51,254 nt of DNA from an uncultured Amaricoccus sp. Lineage in GTDB: Bacteria; Pseudomonadota; Alphaproteobacteria; Rhodobacterales; Rhodobacteraceae. Position numbers and translations under genes: made by a program. The notes under the pieces were generated by a model. It did no database searches, was not told the DNA's origin, and saw nothing but the letters and a program-made list of their open reading frames with translations. Below, in pieces: positions 1-8,841 of the stretch; position 1 is the stretch's first letter, and each line of letters starts with the position of its first letter. The stretch is taken from assembly GCF_937891315.1 (NCBI RefSeq), contig NZ_CALAGI010000052.1, positions 1 to 51,254 on the forward strand, given 5' to 3'.

Positions 1-117
1 GCCTCGGCTTTGTCGGGCCTGCGCCTCGCGTGCCTTCGGCGCGCTTGGTCGGAAAATCGACGAGATGGGCCGTTGGTATCAGCCACCAGACGATTCCGTC
101 TGGCCTGAATATTGCTG
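1..117. other. left-edge non-coding stretch
   Basis: This is the sequence downstream of the iron-transporter ATPase gene. No convincing gene or gene end is seen. The only structure is a perfect 7-bp hairpin at 86-103, listed separately. Open frames crossing this stretch run antisense to fbpC and have arginine-rich, low-complexity products typical of GC-rich shadows. Confidence 0.5.
86..103. terminator. perfect hairpin after fbpC, possible terminator
   Basis: CCAGACG and CGTCTGG form a perfect 7-bp stem around an ATTC loop, 14 bases past the stop codon of the minus-strand fbpC-like gene. No T-run follows on either strand, so intrinsic termination is uncertain. It could act as an mRNA 3'-end stabiliser. 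Confidence 0.35.
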
Positions 118-1194
118 CTAGTCCGGCGCCGGAGCGGCGGGGACCGGATCGCCGTCGTTCTCGTCGAAGGCATGCGCCTCGCCGCGGATCACCAGACCGA
201 CCGCGCTTCCCGGCGCGGGGGCGTCGAGCGCCGAGGCGCGCAGGGCGACGCGGATCGCGCCGACCTCGATGTCGAGCAGGCAGGCGGCGCCCTGGAACTC
301 GACATCGACCACCCGGCCGGTGATGCCGGCCCCGGCCGGATCGGTCAGGGCGATCTGCTCGGGCCGCAGCATCACCTCCCGGACGCCGCCCGCGACGCCG
401 GCGCGGCCGGGCGGGTGGACGGGCACGCGGCCGAGCGCGCAGTCGGCGCGGCCATCGACGATCCGGGCCGGCATCAGGATCGCATCGCCGAGAAAGCGCG
501 CCACCTCGCGGTCCCGCGGCCGGAGATAGATCTCGCGCGGCGGGCCGGCCTGGGCGAGCCGGCCCCGGCGCAGCACCGCGACCTGATCGGCGAAGGAAAG
601 CGCCTCGGCCTGGTCGTGGGTGACGAGGATCGTCGTGACGCCGGCGGCGGCGAGGACCGCGGCGACGGCGCGGCGGGTGCTGGCGCGCAGGCCGGTGTCG
701 AGGGCCGAGAAGGGTTCGTCGAGGAGCATGAGGCGGGGCCGCCGCGCCAGCGCCCGCGCCAGCGCCACCCGTTGCTGCTGTCCGCCCGAAAGCGCGTCCG
801 GGGCGCGGGTCGCGAGATCCCCATCGAGCTCGACCATCGCCATCAGGTCGCGCACCCGGGCGCCGCGGTCGGGGTCGCGCCGCGGCAGGCCGAAGGCGAT
901 GTTCTCGGCGACGCTGAGATGCGGGAAGAGGGCGCCGTCCTGGGTGACGATGCCGATATTGCGCCGGTGCGCCGGCACGAAGCCGCCGGGCCCGGCGAGG
1001 ATCGCGCCGTCCAGGGTGACGGTTCCCGCGTCGGGTGCGTCGAACCCCGCGATGATGCGCAGCAGCGTGCTCTTGCCGGAGCCCGACGGCCCGACGATGG
1101 CGGCGCGCGTGCCCGCCGTCACCGCGAGATCGACACCCGCGACGGCCACCACGTCGCCGTAGCGCCTGCCGATGGCGGAAAGTCGCAGCGTCAT
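118..1194 (-). CDS. fbpC: ferric iron ABC transporter ATP-binding protein
   Basis: This is the 358-residue ATPase of an Fe3+ importer, working at the cytoplasmic face of the inner membrane. The nucleotide-binding domain has Walker A GPSGSGKST at 35-43, the signature LSGGQQQR at 135-142 and Walker B LMLLDEP at 155-161, followed by a switch histidine in VTHDQAEA. A C-terminal regulatory (TOBE-like) region follows at about 270-350, as in FbpC/PotA-type ATPases. The start MTLRLS was chosen because its ATG overlaps the TGA of the permease gene (ATGA, 1191-1194). The frame stays open much further upstream, but there it only shadows the permease. Subtype rests mainly on the adjacent FbpA- and FbpB-like genes; on its own the ATPase could also serve spermidine or thiamine. 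Confidence 0.9.
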   Translation of the reverse strand: MTLRLSAIGRRYGDVVAVAGVDLAVTAGTRAAIVGPSGSGKSTLLRIIAGFDAPDAGTVTLDGAILAGPGGFVPAHRRNIGIVTQDGALFPHLSVAENIAFGLPRRDPDRGARVRDLMAMVELDGDLATRAPDALSGGQQQRVALARALARRPRLMLLDEPFSALDTGLRASTRRAVAAVLAAAGVTTILVTHDQAEALSFADQVAVLRRGRLAQAGPPREIYLRPRDREVARFLGDAILMPARIVDGRADCALGRVPVHPPGRAGVAGGVREVMLRPEQIALTDPAGAGITGRVVDVEFQGAACLLDIEVGAIRVALRASALDAPAPGSAVGLVIRGEAHAFDENDGDPVPAAPAPD

Positions 1195-2768
1195 CGTCCG
1201 GAGCTTCGCCGCGATTGCAGCCGCAGGACCACGACGAGAGGCAGAGAGAGGAGTACCATCAGCAAGGCATAGGGCGCGGCCCCGGCATAGTCGAGTTCTC
1301 CCGACAGCGCCCAGAAGCCCATCGCCAGCGTGCGGGTGCCGTTCGGGGCCAGCATCTGCGTCGCCGGCAGTTCGTTGAGGATGCCGAGCGCGGCGAGCGC
1401 CATGCCCGCCGCCGCGCCCGGCGCCGCCAGTCGCAGCGTCACCGTGACGAGGGCGGCGGTCGGCGTCCGCCCGAGGCCGCGGGCGGCCTGCTCCAGCTCC
1501 AGCGGCGCCTGGGCGATGGCGGCGCGCAGGCTGACGAGCGCGCGCGGCAGGAAGATGACGGCATAGGCGAAGAGGACGGTGGCGACGGACTGGTAGAGCG
1601 GATGCGCCACCCGCACCGTGATCGTGACCAGCGCCAGCGCGACCACGACGCCGGGCAGCGATCCGACGATGTAGTTGCAGGCTTCGAGGCCGCGTTGCAG
1701 GCGCCCCGGCGCGCGCACCGAGAGCCACGCCATCGGCACCGCCGCGAGCACCGCCAGCGCCCCGCCGGCGAGGGCGTAGCCGAGGCTCTGGCCGAGGGCG
1801 GCGAGGAGGGCGGGGTTCGTCCACACCGCGAGGCCCCCGGCGGCGAGCCAGCGGGCGAGCGTGATGAACGGCACCCCCACCGACAGGGCGGCGGCGGCGG
1901 CGCACAGCAGGAGGCAGGGCAGCGTCGCCCGCCCGAGGCGGCGACGCCCCGCCGCCCGCGCCGCGCCGGAGCCGACGCGGGCATAGCGCGCCCGCCCGCG
2001 CGCCCGCGCCTCCAGCGCCAGCAGGCCGAGGCAGAGGACGACGAGCGGCACGGCCAGCATGTTGGCGGCGGCGCTGTTGAAGCCCGCCTGGAACTGCGCG
2101 ACGATCGCCGTGGTGAAGGTGTCGAAGCGGATCATGGCGAACAGCCCGTATTCCGCCAGCAGATGCAGGCTCACGATCAGCGCCCCGCCACAGAGTGCGA
2201 TCCGCAGTTGCGGCAGGACCACCCGCGTGAAGACGCGGAGCGGCGGATGGCCGAGCGCCGCGGCGGCGTCCTCCAGCTCGGGATCGAGGCGGCGCAGCGC
2301 GGCGGCGACCGGCAGGTAGAAGAAGGGGAAATAGGCGAGCGTCGCGACCAGCACGCCGGCCCCGAGCCCGTGCAGCCCCGGCACGACGCTGACCCAGGCG
2401 TAGCTGTGGACAAAGGCCGGCACCGCCAGCGGTGCGACGGCGAGCCCGTCCCAGAGCCACCGGGCGGGCAGGTCGCTGCGCTCGACGAGCCAGGCGAGCG
2501 CCGTCCCGAGCAGACCGGAGACCGACCCGGCCAGGATCACGAGGAGCAGGGTATTCAGCAGGAGTTCGCCCGCGCGCGGCCGGAAGATCAGCGCGCTCGC
2601 CGTTGTCCAGCCGGTCGCGACCAGTTCCCGGAGCACGAAGCCGAGCGGCAGGAGCGCCAGCGCCGTGACCGCCAGCGCCGCGACGGCGATGGCCGGGACG
2701 CGCGGACCGATCCGCCGGGCGTGACCCGGCGGATCGGTTTCGGGCAGGAGCCGCGCGGCACGGACCAT
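1191..2768 (-). CDS. fbpB: ferric iron ABC transporter permease
   Basis: This 525-residue inner-membrane protein has many hydrophobic segments in two homologous halves, the layout of FbpB/SfuB permeases, which carry both permease domains in one chain. The coupling-loop region of the first half reads EDAAAALGHPP and that of the second reads LEQAARGLGRTP. These are the EAA motifs that dock to the ATPase. The start MVRAARLL at 2768 is chosen because translation further upstream is arginine-rich and runs into the fbpA-like gene. It lies 29 bases downstream of the binding-protein stop and overlaps fbpC by 4 nt, so the three genes form one operon. Confidence 0.9.
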   Translation of the reverse strand: MVRAARLLPETDPPGHARRIGPRVPAIAVAALAVTALALLPLGFVLRELVATGWTTASALIFRPRAGELLLNTLLLVILAGSVSGLLGTALAWLVERSDLPARWLWDGLAVAPLAVPAFVHSYAWVSVVPGLHGLGAGVLVATLAYFPFFYLPVAAALRRLDPELEDAAAALGHPPLRVFTRVVLPQLRIALCGGALIVSLHLLAEYGLFAMIRFDTFTTAIVAQFQAGFNSAAANMLAVPLVVLCLGLLALEARARGRARYARVGSGAARAAGRRRLGRATLPCLLLCAAAAALSVGVPFITLARWLAAGGLAVWTNPALLAALGQSLGYALAGGALAVLAAVPMAWLSVRAPGRLQRGLEACNYIVGSLPGVVVALALVTITVRVAHPLYQSVATVLFAYAVIFLPRALVSLRAAIAQAPLELEQAARGLGRTPTAALVTVTLRLAAPGAAAGMALAALGILNELPATQMLAPNGTRTLAMGFWALSGELDYAGAAPYALLMVLLSLPLVVVLRLQSRRSSGR

Positions 2769-2797
2769 GTCGCGTCGCTCCTGCCCCGTGGTTGGCG

Positions 2798-3811
2798 TCA
2801 GAGCAGGCCGGCGGCGGTCATCAACTCGACCACGGCCTTGCTGTCGAGATCCGAGGGCGCGACCGTGGGCGCGTGCAGGTCGGCGAGCGGCACCAGCGCT
2901 GGGTTCGACGCCTGGCCTTCGCCCACGGCGTATTCGAACGAGGTCCCGGTCCGCAGGATCGCCTGGCCGGCCGGGCCGGTGATCCACTTCAGGAAGGCCT
3001 GCGCCTCGGCGGGATGCTTGCTGGAAGCGAGCACGCCGCCGCCGGAGACGCTGACGAAGGCGCCCGGATCCTCGTTGCCGAAATAGTGGAGGGCGACGTT
3101 GCCGCTGTTCTCGCCGGTCTTGGCCTGATCGCCGAACCAGTAGTAGTGATAGATGAGCGCGGCTTCGGTCTCACCGGCGTTCACCGCCTTCATGGCCGTG
3201 GAGTTGCCCTTGTAGGCGGTGAAGTTCTCCTTCATCCCCTTCAGCCAGGCTTCCGTCGCATCCTTGCCCTTCAGTTGCAGCAGCGCCGCGACGATTGCCT
3301 GGAAGTCGGCGCCGGTGGGCGAGGCGGCCCAGCGGCCCTTCCATTCCGGCTGCGCGAGGTCGAGCATCGACTTCGGCAGCGTGTCCTCGGTGAGCTTGGT
3401 CTTGTCATAGGCGAGGACGGTCGAGCGCGCGGCGATGCCGGTCCAGTCGCCGTCGGCCGGGCGGAACTGCGCGGGAACCTGGGCGAGGGTCGCGGGATCG
3501 ACCGGGGCGAACAGGCCCGCCGCGTCGACCAGCGCCATGGCCGGGGAATTCTCGGTCAGGAACAGGTCCGCCGGAGAGGCGGCGCCCTCCTGGACGATCT
3601 GGTTGCCGAGCTCGGTGTCGCCGCCGTGGCGGATGGTGAGCTTGATGCCCGTCTCCGCGGTGAAGGCGTCCGCCCAGGCCTGGCCGAGACTCTCGTGCTG
3701 GGCGTTGTAGACGACGAGGCCGGTGTCATCCGCGGTGGCAGCCGTCCCCGCGCCCAGCGCCACGGCCAGCATCGCGCCACCGAGCGCCCTCATGGCAATC
3801 CGAAGTGTCAT
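2798..3811 (-). CDS. fbpA: periplasmic ferric iron-binding protein
   Basis: This is a 337-residue solute-binding protein of the FbpA/FutA type, which captures Fe3+ in the periplasm for the FbpBC complex. A signal peptide covers residues 1-28, ending near ATADD. The mature protein starts with the family opening LVVYNAQHE, in which His39 is the likely iron ligand. The paired tyrosines in IYHYYWF (Tyr221, Tyr223, Tyr224) match the Tyr-Tyr iron clamp of the family. The start MTLRIAMRALGG has a good AGGGGAG ribosome site 5-6 bases upstream; the open frame extends 37 codons further without one. It is the first gene of the operon, behind a promoter-like element at 3926-3955. Confidence 0.92.
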   Translation of the reverse strand: MTLRIAMRALGGAMLAVALGAGTAATADDTGLVVYNAQHESLGQAWADAFTAETGIKLTIRHGGDTELGNQIVQEGAASPADLFLTENSPAMALVDAAGLFAPVDPATLAQVPAQFRPADGDWTGIAARSTVLAYDKTKLTEDTLPKSMLDLAQPEWKGRWAASPTGADFQAIVAALLQLKGKDATEAWLKGMKENFTAYKGNSTAMKAVNAGETEAALIYHYYWFGDQAKTGENSGNVALHYFGNEDPGAFVSVSGGGVLASSKHPAEAQAFLKWITGPAGQAILRTGTSFEYAVGEGQASNPALVPLADLHAPTVAPSDLDSKAVVELMTAAGLL

Positions 3812-3925
3812 CCTGTCTCCCCTCTGAAAATGTCGTTCGAAAACTCGTCTTGTCCGCGGGAAATCCGACCCCATCGGCTGGGGCCGCCATTCCCGACGGC
3901 TCGGGCCATCGCCCCGCCCCATTCC

Positions 3926-3955
3926 TTAATACAGGTCCGCCACCATTGTCGACAA
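3926..3955 (-). promoter_or_regulatory. promoter and operator-like dyads upstream of fbpA
   Basis: On the minus strand a -35-like TTGTCG (3955-3950) and a -10-like TATTAA (3931-3926) are separated by 18 bp. The -35 lies inside the perfect 10-bp palindrome TTGTCGACAA (3946-3955). A second dyad, AATTA-AGTCA-TAATT, adjoins it at 3955-3969. This AT-rich patch stands out in GC-rich sequence and gives a 5' leader of about 110 nt. An iron-responsive repressor (Irr, RirA or Fur type) is plausible by function, but the sequence does not match a consensus I can name with certainty. Confidence 0.4.
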
Positions 3956-3969
3956 ATTAAGTCATAATT

Positions 3970-3985
3970 AGGCGCTCCGGCGCCT
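3970..3985 (-). terminator. hairpin after the sensor kinase gene
   Basis: AGGCGC and GCGCCT form a 6-bp stem with a TCCG tetraloop, 25 bases beyond the kinase stop codon. On the minus strand it is followed by an A/T-rich stretch rather than a clean U-run. It may be a weak terminator separating the two-component operon from the fbpA promoter. Confidence 0.4.
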
Positions 3986-4009
3986 GGTTTGTCCGCGCAC
4001 CCGCGACAC

Positions 4010-5367
4010 TCACTTCAGGTCGAATTCCGCCCGCAAGCCCGGCGAATTGTCGGACAGGCGCAAGGCGGTGTCATGCAGGCTCAGGATCGCCGCGACGAGG
4101 CTCAGCCCAAGCCCCGCGCCGTGCGCGCCACGGCTGGGGTTCAACCGCACGAACCGGTCGGTAACCCGTGCGCGGTCGGCCTCGGCGATGCCCGGTCCGG
4201 TATCGGCGAGGGTGATCCGGGTCCGGTCCACCCCGGCTGTCACCGTCAGACGGATGTCCGAAGGAGCCGGGCAATGGCCGATCGCATTGTCGGCAAGGTT
4301 CAGGATGGCCTGTGCGATCAGGTCGCGGTCGCCGTGCACGACGGCGGCCGGCGGCAGGTCGACGGTGAAGCGGTGCCCCGCGTCTTCGGCGGTCGGCGCC
4401 AGCATTTCGGCCAGATCACGGACGAGGGCCACGAGGTCAAAGGCTTCGACCCGCGGGGACACGAGCCCCGCCTGCATCCGTGACAAACGCAGGATCGCAT
4501 CGAACGTGGCCGATATTCCGTCGAGATCGGCCAGCGCCCGGCCCAGATCGCCGCGCAGCGCGGGCGGGGTCCGATCGGTCAGGACATGCGGCTCCAGCCG
4601 CATCCGCAGGCGGGCCAGAGGTGCTCGCAGGTCATGCGCCACATCGGTCGAAACCTGCCGGATCGCGTCGATTCCGGCCTCCAGTTGCGCCAGCGTCCGG
4701 TTCACCTGGCCTGCCAGCCGCCCGATGTCGTCGTGGCCGTCATCGGCGATCCGCATACCATGCGCGCCGGCGCCGACGGCCCTGAGGGCATCCTCGAAGC
4801 GTTCGATCCGCGTCTCGTTCCGCCGGGCGATGAAAACCGCCAGCATGATTGACAGGATCAGCGCGACGCCGAGACCCCAGGCCGTTCCCTGCGAGAGGAT
4901 TTCGGTGTTTTCCGCGACCCAGTCGGCATCGCGTCCGGTGATGATCCAGCCCCGGGGCGTCTGAAGCCCGTAGGCGAAGTAGTCGGTCGGCGCGACGCCA
5001 TTCGGCACTTCGACCAGTGTCATGTCGCGACCGACGCGCAGGGCGCGGTGACCGGCGAAGGGATGGTCCGGACTGAAGTTGCCAGCGATGCGCTGACCCT
5101 GGGGATCGAGGAAGGTGGCCACGGCGGACCCGTCCCGCGCATTGGCGGAGATCGCGTCGATCTGTTCCAGCAGATCCTGAGGGCCGCCGTTCTGAAGCGT
5201 ATAGGCCAGATTGCCAGCCATGTTTTCCACGTCCTGGCGCAACCGGTCCGTCAATTCGCCCGACAAGAGCATGTAGGCGATTGCCCCGGCCAACACGGCC
5301 GCCCCGGCGAACGCGCCCGAGATCATCAGCGCGAAGCGCATCGACCAGGACAGGCGGCGCCGCGCGC

Positions 5368-5371
<4 letters not shown>
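4010..5371 (-). CDS. two-component sensor histidine kinase
   Basis: This is a 453-residue inner-membrane histidine kinase. Transmembrane segments lie at about 12-36 and 163-182, flanking a periplasmic sensor of about 125 residues. A HAMP linker follows at about 183-235. The H-box is VAHDLRAPLARLR with His246. The N-box has Asn358 and Asn362 in LNLADNAIGH, the G1 box is DTGPG near 390 and the G2 box is GAGLGLS near 418. The family autophosphorylates on His and passes phosphate to its partner. The start is GTG and overlaps the regulator's TGA (GTGA), so the pair is translationally coupled. The ligand is unknown; by context it may sense metal or envelope stress. Confidence 0.92.
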
Positions 5372-6039
<668 letters not shown>

Positions 6040-6137
6040 CCGAAGAACTTTCCGAAGGGCCGCGTTGGGCTTTTCACGCCTTGCAACCATCGCCCTGGAA
6101 CGGACCGGCAACAAGCCTCGAAGGCGATTTTTCCCTG

Positions 6138-6157
6138 TTCTTACAATTTTGTAGGAA
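6138..6157. promoter_or_regulatory. operator-like dyad 1 (TTCTTAC-N6-GTAGGAA)
   Basis: The arms TTCTTAC (6138-6144) and GTAGGAA (6151-6157) are inverted repeats matching at 6 of 7 positions around a 6-bp AT-rich spacer. It lies about 100 bp upstream of the regulator start codon. The same pattern recurs 51 bp away. Proposed as a binding site of the adjacent response regulator. Confidence 0.45.
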
Positions 6158-6188
6158 TTGCCCGGCGAATTTCCCCGGCCGGCGGCGG

Positions 6189-6208
6189 TTCTTACGAAAC
6201 TGTAAGAG
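6189..6208. promoter_or_regulatory. operator-like dyad 2 (TTCTTAC-N6-GTAAGAG)
   Basis: The arms TTCTTAC (6189-6195) and GTAAGAG (6202-6208) contain a perfect CTTAC/GTAAG core around GAAACT. The site is offset by 51 bp from dyad 1, close to five helical turns, so both would face the same side of the DNA. Confidence 0.45.
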
Positions 6209-6423
6209 CGTCACAAGACCTGACGGGGATTGAGGGGTCAGGAAGCCATATCGACGGGCCATCCGCCGCCACTCCCCTTCCCGAAGGTTTCATGTCCACG
6301 ACAGCCGGCCCCCCCATCCACAGCCGACCGACGCGCCCGCGGCGCGCCGCGGCCTGCCTGATCGGCCAGGCGCCGAAGGGACTCTTCAACCTTGCCCGCG
6401 ACGACACGTCCCCCGGGCCGGAC

Positions 6424-6455
6424 ATGGTCATATGGTCATATGGTCATATGGTCAT
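6424..6455. repeat. four tandem copies of ATGGTCAT
   Basis: The octamer ATGGTCAT occurs four times head to tail with no mismatch, ending 18 bases before the start codon of the following gene. Each unit contains an ATG. The copy at 6432 is in frame with the gene, giving a possible alternative N-terminus with 14 extra residues. Octamer gain or loss would change frame and promoter spacing, as in phase-variable loci; that role is inference. Confidence 0.95.
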
Positions 6456-6473
6456 CGAAAGGATGTTGAATTG

Positions 6474-7091
6474 ATGCGAAATCTTCTGCTTTCCGTGGCG
6501 CTGATCGCGGTGCCGGTCGCGGGTTTCGCCGCGGTGGAGACGTGGCTGATGCCCGCGCCCGCCGGCCAGACCGCCAGCGCGGGCCTTGGCGATCTGGCAC
6601 CGTTCGCCGCCATCGTGACAGACACCCAGACGATCGCCGCGACCGGCGATCTGGCCGCCGCGCAAACCCGGATCACCGATCTTGAAACCGCCTGGGACGA
6701 GGCCGAGCCTGCGCTGCGGGCCGCGGATGCCAACGCCTGGGGTGTCGTCGATACATCCATCGACGATGCCTTGTCGGCCCTGCGAAGGAAGACGCCAAGC
6801 CCGGTCGAAGTGAACGATACGCTGGCCGCCCTTCAAGAGACGCTGGCAGGCCCCGTGGCCGCCGTCGTCACCGGTGCCCGGACGGTCAACGGTATCGCCG
6901 TGACCGACGAAACCGGACACGCGCTGCCCTGCGAGGCGATGCTGGCCGATCTGGCCAAAGCGCTGGACAACGAGATCGCCACGCCGGAGGTGGTCGATCT
7001 TCGGGCCAAGGCGCTGGAACGCTGCAATGCCGATGACGACGCCCGCGCCGATGCCTTCACGGCGCAGGCGCTTGCCCTTCTCAAATCCTGA
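6474..7091 (+). CDS. periplasmic protein of unknown function, partner of COG4705 protein
   Basis: This is a 205-residue protein with a clear signal peptide (about 1-19, LLLSVALIAVPVAGFA) and a helical, alanine-rich mature part. Two cysteines, in ALPCEAM and LERCNAD, could form a disulfide. I do not recognise a named family. The start at 6474 is chosen because AAAGGA lies 10 bases upstream and the signal peptide begins there; an in-frame ATG in the octamer repeat would add residues before it. It ends 8 bases before the membrane-protein gene, so the two are probably one operon, divergent from the two-component system that may control them. Confidence 0.8.
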   Translation: MRNLLLSVALIAVPVAGFAAVETWLMPAPAGQTASAGLGDLAPFAAIVTDTQTIAATGDLAAAQTRITDLETAWDEAEPALRAADANAWGVVDTSIDDALSALRRKTPSPVEVNDTLAALQETLAGPVAAVVTGARTVNGIAVTDETGHALPCEAMLADLAKALDNEIATPEVVDLRAKALERCNADDDARADAFTAQALALLKS

Positions 7092-7099
7092 GGTCGGTC

Positions 7100-7849
7100 A
7101 TGCGTACCGCGTCCGTGAACCGCGTGCCCGATGTCACGCCCTCCTTCTGGCTGATCAAGCTGATGGCCGTGACCATGGGCGAAACCGCCGCCGACTATCT
7201 GGCGGTCAATCTCGGCCTTGGCCTGACCGCCACGACCTTGCTGATGTCGGCTGTCCTGATCGCGGCCCTGGTCTGGCAGTTCGGCCAGCGCCGCTATGTG
7301 CCGCGTGTCTACTGGACCGCCGTGGTGCTGATCTCGATCGTCGGCACCCTGGTCACCGACAATCTCGTCGACAATTTCGGCGTGGCATTGAGCACCACTT
7401 TCTGGGTGTTTTCCGCCGCCCTCGCCGCGACCTTCGCGCTCTGGTTCCGGTCCGAACGCACTCTGTCGATCCATGAGGTGTTCACCGCCCGGCGCGAGAC
7501 CTTCTACTGGCTGGCGATCCTGTTCACCTTCGCGCTCGGCACCGCCGCCGGTGACCTCGTGGCCGAAAGGTTCGGCATGGGCTACTTGGCGACCGGTATC
7601 CTGTTCGGGCTGATCATCGCCTCGCTGGCCTTCGGCTATTTCGCGCTGAATCTCGGCGGGCTCTGGGCTTTCTGGCTCTGCTACATCTTCACCCGTCCGC
7701 TTGGCGCGTCCTTCGGCGATCTTCTCTCGCAGCCCAGGGAGTACGGCGGCATGGGCTTCGGCACGATCCCGACCAGCCTCGGTTTCCTCGCCGTCATCGT
7801 CCTGACCGTCGCCGTGCTGACCCTGCGCCCCGCGCCCCGCGCGGCCTGA
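7100..7849 (+). CDS. DUF347/COG4705 membrane protein with four repeats
   Basis: This is a 249-residue polytopic membrane protein. It has four copies of a DUF347-like repeat: an aromatic/hydrophobic helix, then a Gly-x3-4-Asp turn. The turns are MGETAAD, VGTLVTD, LGTAAGD and LGASFGD, each followed by a short loop and a hydrophobic stretch. The opening VPDVTPSFWLIKLMAVTMGET is typical of the family. Function is unknown; the conserved acidic residues inside membrane segments suggest cation or metal transport, but that is inference. It follows the periplasmic protein gene by 8 bases and converges on the cytochrome gene, with 20 bases between stops. Confidence 0.85.
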   Translation: MRTASVNRVPDVTPSFWLIKLMAVTMGETAADYLAVNLGLGLTATTLLMSAVLIAALVWQFGQRRYVPRVYWTAVVLISIVGTLVTDNLVDNFGVALSTTFWVFSAALAATFALWFRSERTLSIHEVFTARRETFYWLAILFTFALGTAAGDLVAERFGMGYLATGILFGLIIASLAFGYFALNLGGLWAFWLCYIFTRPLGASFGDLLSQPREYGGMGFGTIPTSLGFLAVIVLTVAVLTLRPAPRAA

Positions 7850-7869
7850 TCCGCCCCCCCCCGCCGGCG

Positions 7870-8841
7870 TCAGAAATCATAGCGGCGCAGCCAATCGGCC
7901 GGTTCGGCCCGGTCGATTGCCAGCCGCGCCCGCGACCGCGACAACCCCCGGCCCTGCCCGGCCAGGATGGCAAGCGCGCCAGAGGTCAGCATCCGGATCT
8001 CGGCCGCGTCGGCCCCGAGACCTTCGGCCCTGGCCCAGGCCATCGCTTCGGGCGGCGGGGCCAGCAGGGTCAGGCGGTTGCCTCGCTCCCGCAGGGTTTG
8101 CGCCAATGGCCCCACCAGCCTCGCGTCGGCGACGATATGACGGTCGCGCGGCAAGGACGAAGGCTCCGGCGCTTCGGTCAGCAGCAATGCGTCGGGAATG
8201 TCCGCGGCCAAGCCGGCCAGTCGTGCCTGGCGCCCCTCGTCGATCCGTGCGGAAAGGCCGGCCAGAACCTCGCCCAGATCCAGAAAGGCGGGGCTGCCTT
8301 CGACGGGCAGGCGCCCCCAGAACCCGTCGCCGCGGTTGAAGGCCGCCATGGCCGCCAGCGCGGCGGCATGGGCGGGCTCGCCGGTGGGCAGCGACAGGTT
8401 CACCCGGTCGGGCAGCAGACCCCGCGTCTCGTCGCGGTCAAGCTGGCCGAGAAACAGGAACAGCGCCTCGGCCATCCCGGCTTCGCTCCGAAAGCGCGGC
8501 ATCTCGGCCGCGAGCGGTCGCCCGTCACTGGCCACGCCCTCGGTCAGCGCCCGCGCGAAACTGGCCGCGTCATAGCCGGGCCGAACCGCGGTGGGACGGG
8601 AAAGGGCGGCGGCGTTGATCGGGGGGATCGGCTGCCCCCCCTCGGACGCGGGAAAGGGGCCACGCCCGTCAACACCGTGACAGCCGGCACAGGCGACCGC
8701 GCGGTCGCGCAGCACCAGCGAAGTGCCCGCGATGCCGGCGGACAGGCCTTCGCCCCGGCGGAAGGCCGCCGCGCCGTCCGGCGCCCCGGCCCAAGCCACC
8801 CCCGCCGCCGCCACCAGCAGCGGCACGTACCAAGGCTTCAA
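7870..8841 (-). CDS. c-type cytochrome, last gene of the oxidase operon
   Basis: This is a 323-residue exported cytochrome. A signal peptide covers about 1-18. One heme motif, CAGCH, is at 51-55, and Met114 in AAEMPRF is the likely sixth ligand. The cytochrome domain spans about 25-135. The remaining ~190 residues are Ala/Leu-rich and not recognised, so it is longer than a simple class I cytochrome c. Its ATG overlaps the stop of the SCO1 gene (ATGA). In context it could accept electrons from the multicopper-oxidase system or link it to the respiratory chain. Confidence 0.87.
   Translation of the reverse strand: MKPWYVPLLVAAAGVAWAGAPDGAAAFRRGEGLSAGIAGTSLVLRDRAVACAGCHGVDGRGPFPASEGGQPIPPINAAALSRPTAVRPGYDAASFARALTEGVASDGRPLAAEMPRFRSEAGMAEALFLFLGQLDRDETRGLLPDRVNLSLPTGEPAHAAALAAMAAFNRGDGFWGRLPVEGSPAFLDLGEVLAGLSARIDEGRQARLAGLAADIPDALLLTEAPEPSSLPRDRHIVADARLVGPLAQTLRERGNRLTLLAPPPEAMAWARAEGLGADAAEIRMLTSGALAILAGQGRGLSRSRARLAIDRAEPADWLRRYDF

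Larger units (their letters stand above)
6040..6473. other. divergent control region between regulator and COG4705 operon
   Basis: This 434-base stretch has no convincing gene. It separates the minus-strand two-component operon from the plus-strand genes starting at 6474. It holds two CTTAC-N6-GTARG dyads and a four-copy octamer just before the next gene. The middle part (6260-6420) is GC-rich and shows nothing recognisable. Confidence 0.6.

Noticed and set aside
112..1272. Long plus-strand frame opposite the iron transporter ATPase gene
   Set aside because: Antisense shadow in GC-rich DNA with an Arg/Gly/Ala-rich product; the minus-strand ABC ATPase has all motifs.
1195..2460. N-terminal extension of the ATPase frame into the permease gene
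   Set aside because: The upstream part is arginine/alanine-rich and overlaps the real permease; the ATGA junction fixes the start.
6424..6455. CRISPR array
   Set aside because: Units are 8 bp with no spacers; this is a simple tandem repeat. No CRISPR or cas gene was seen anywhere.
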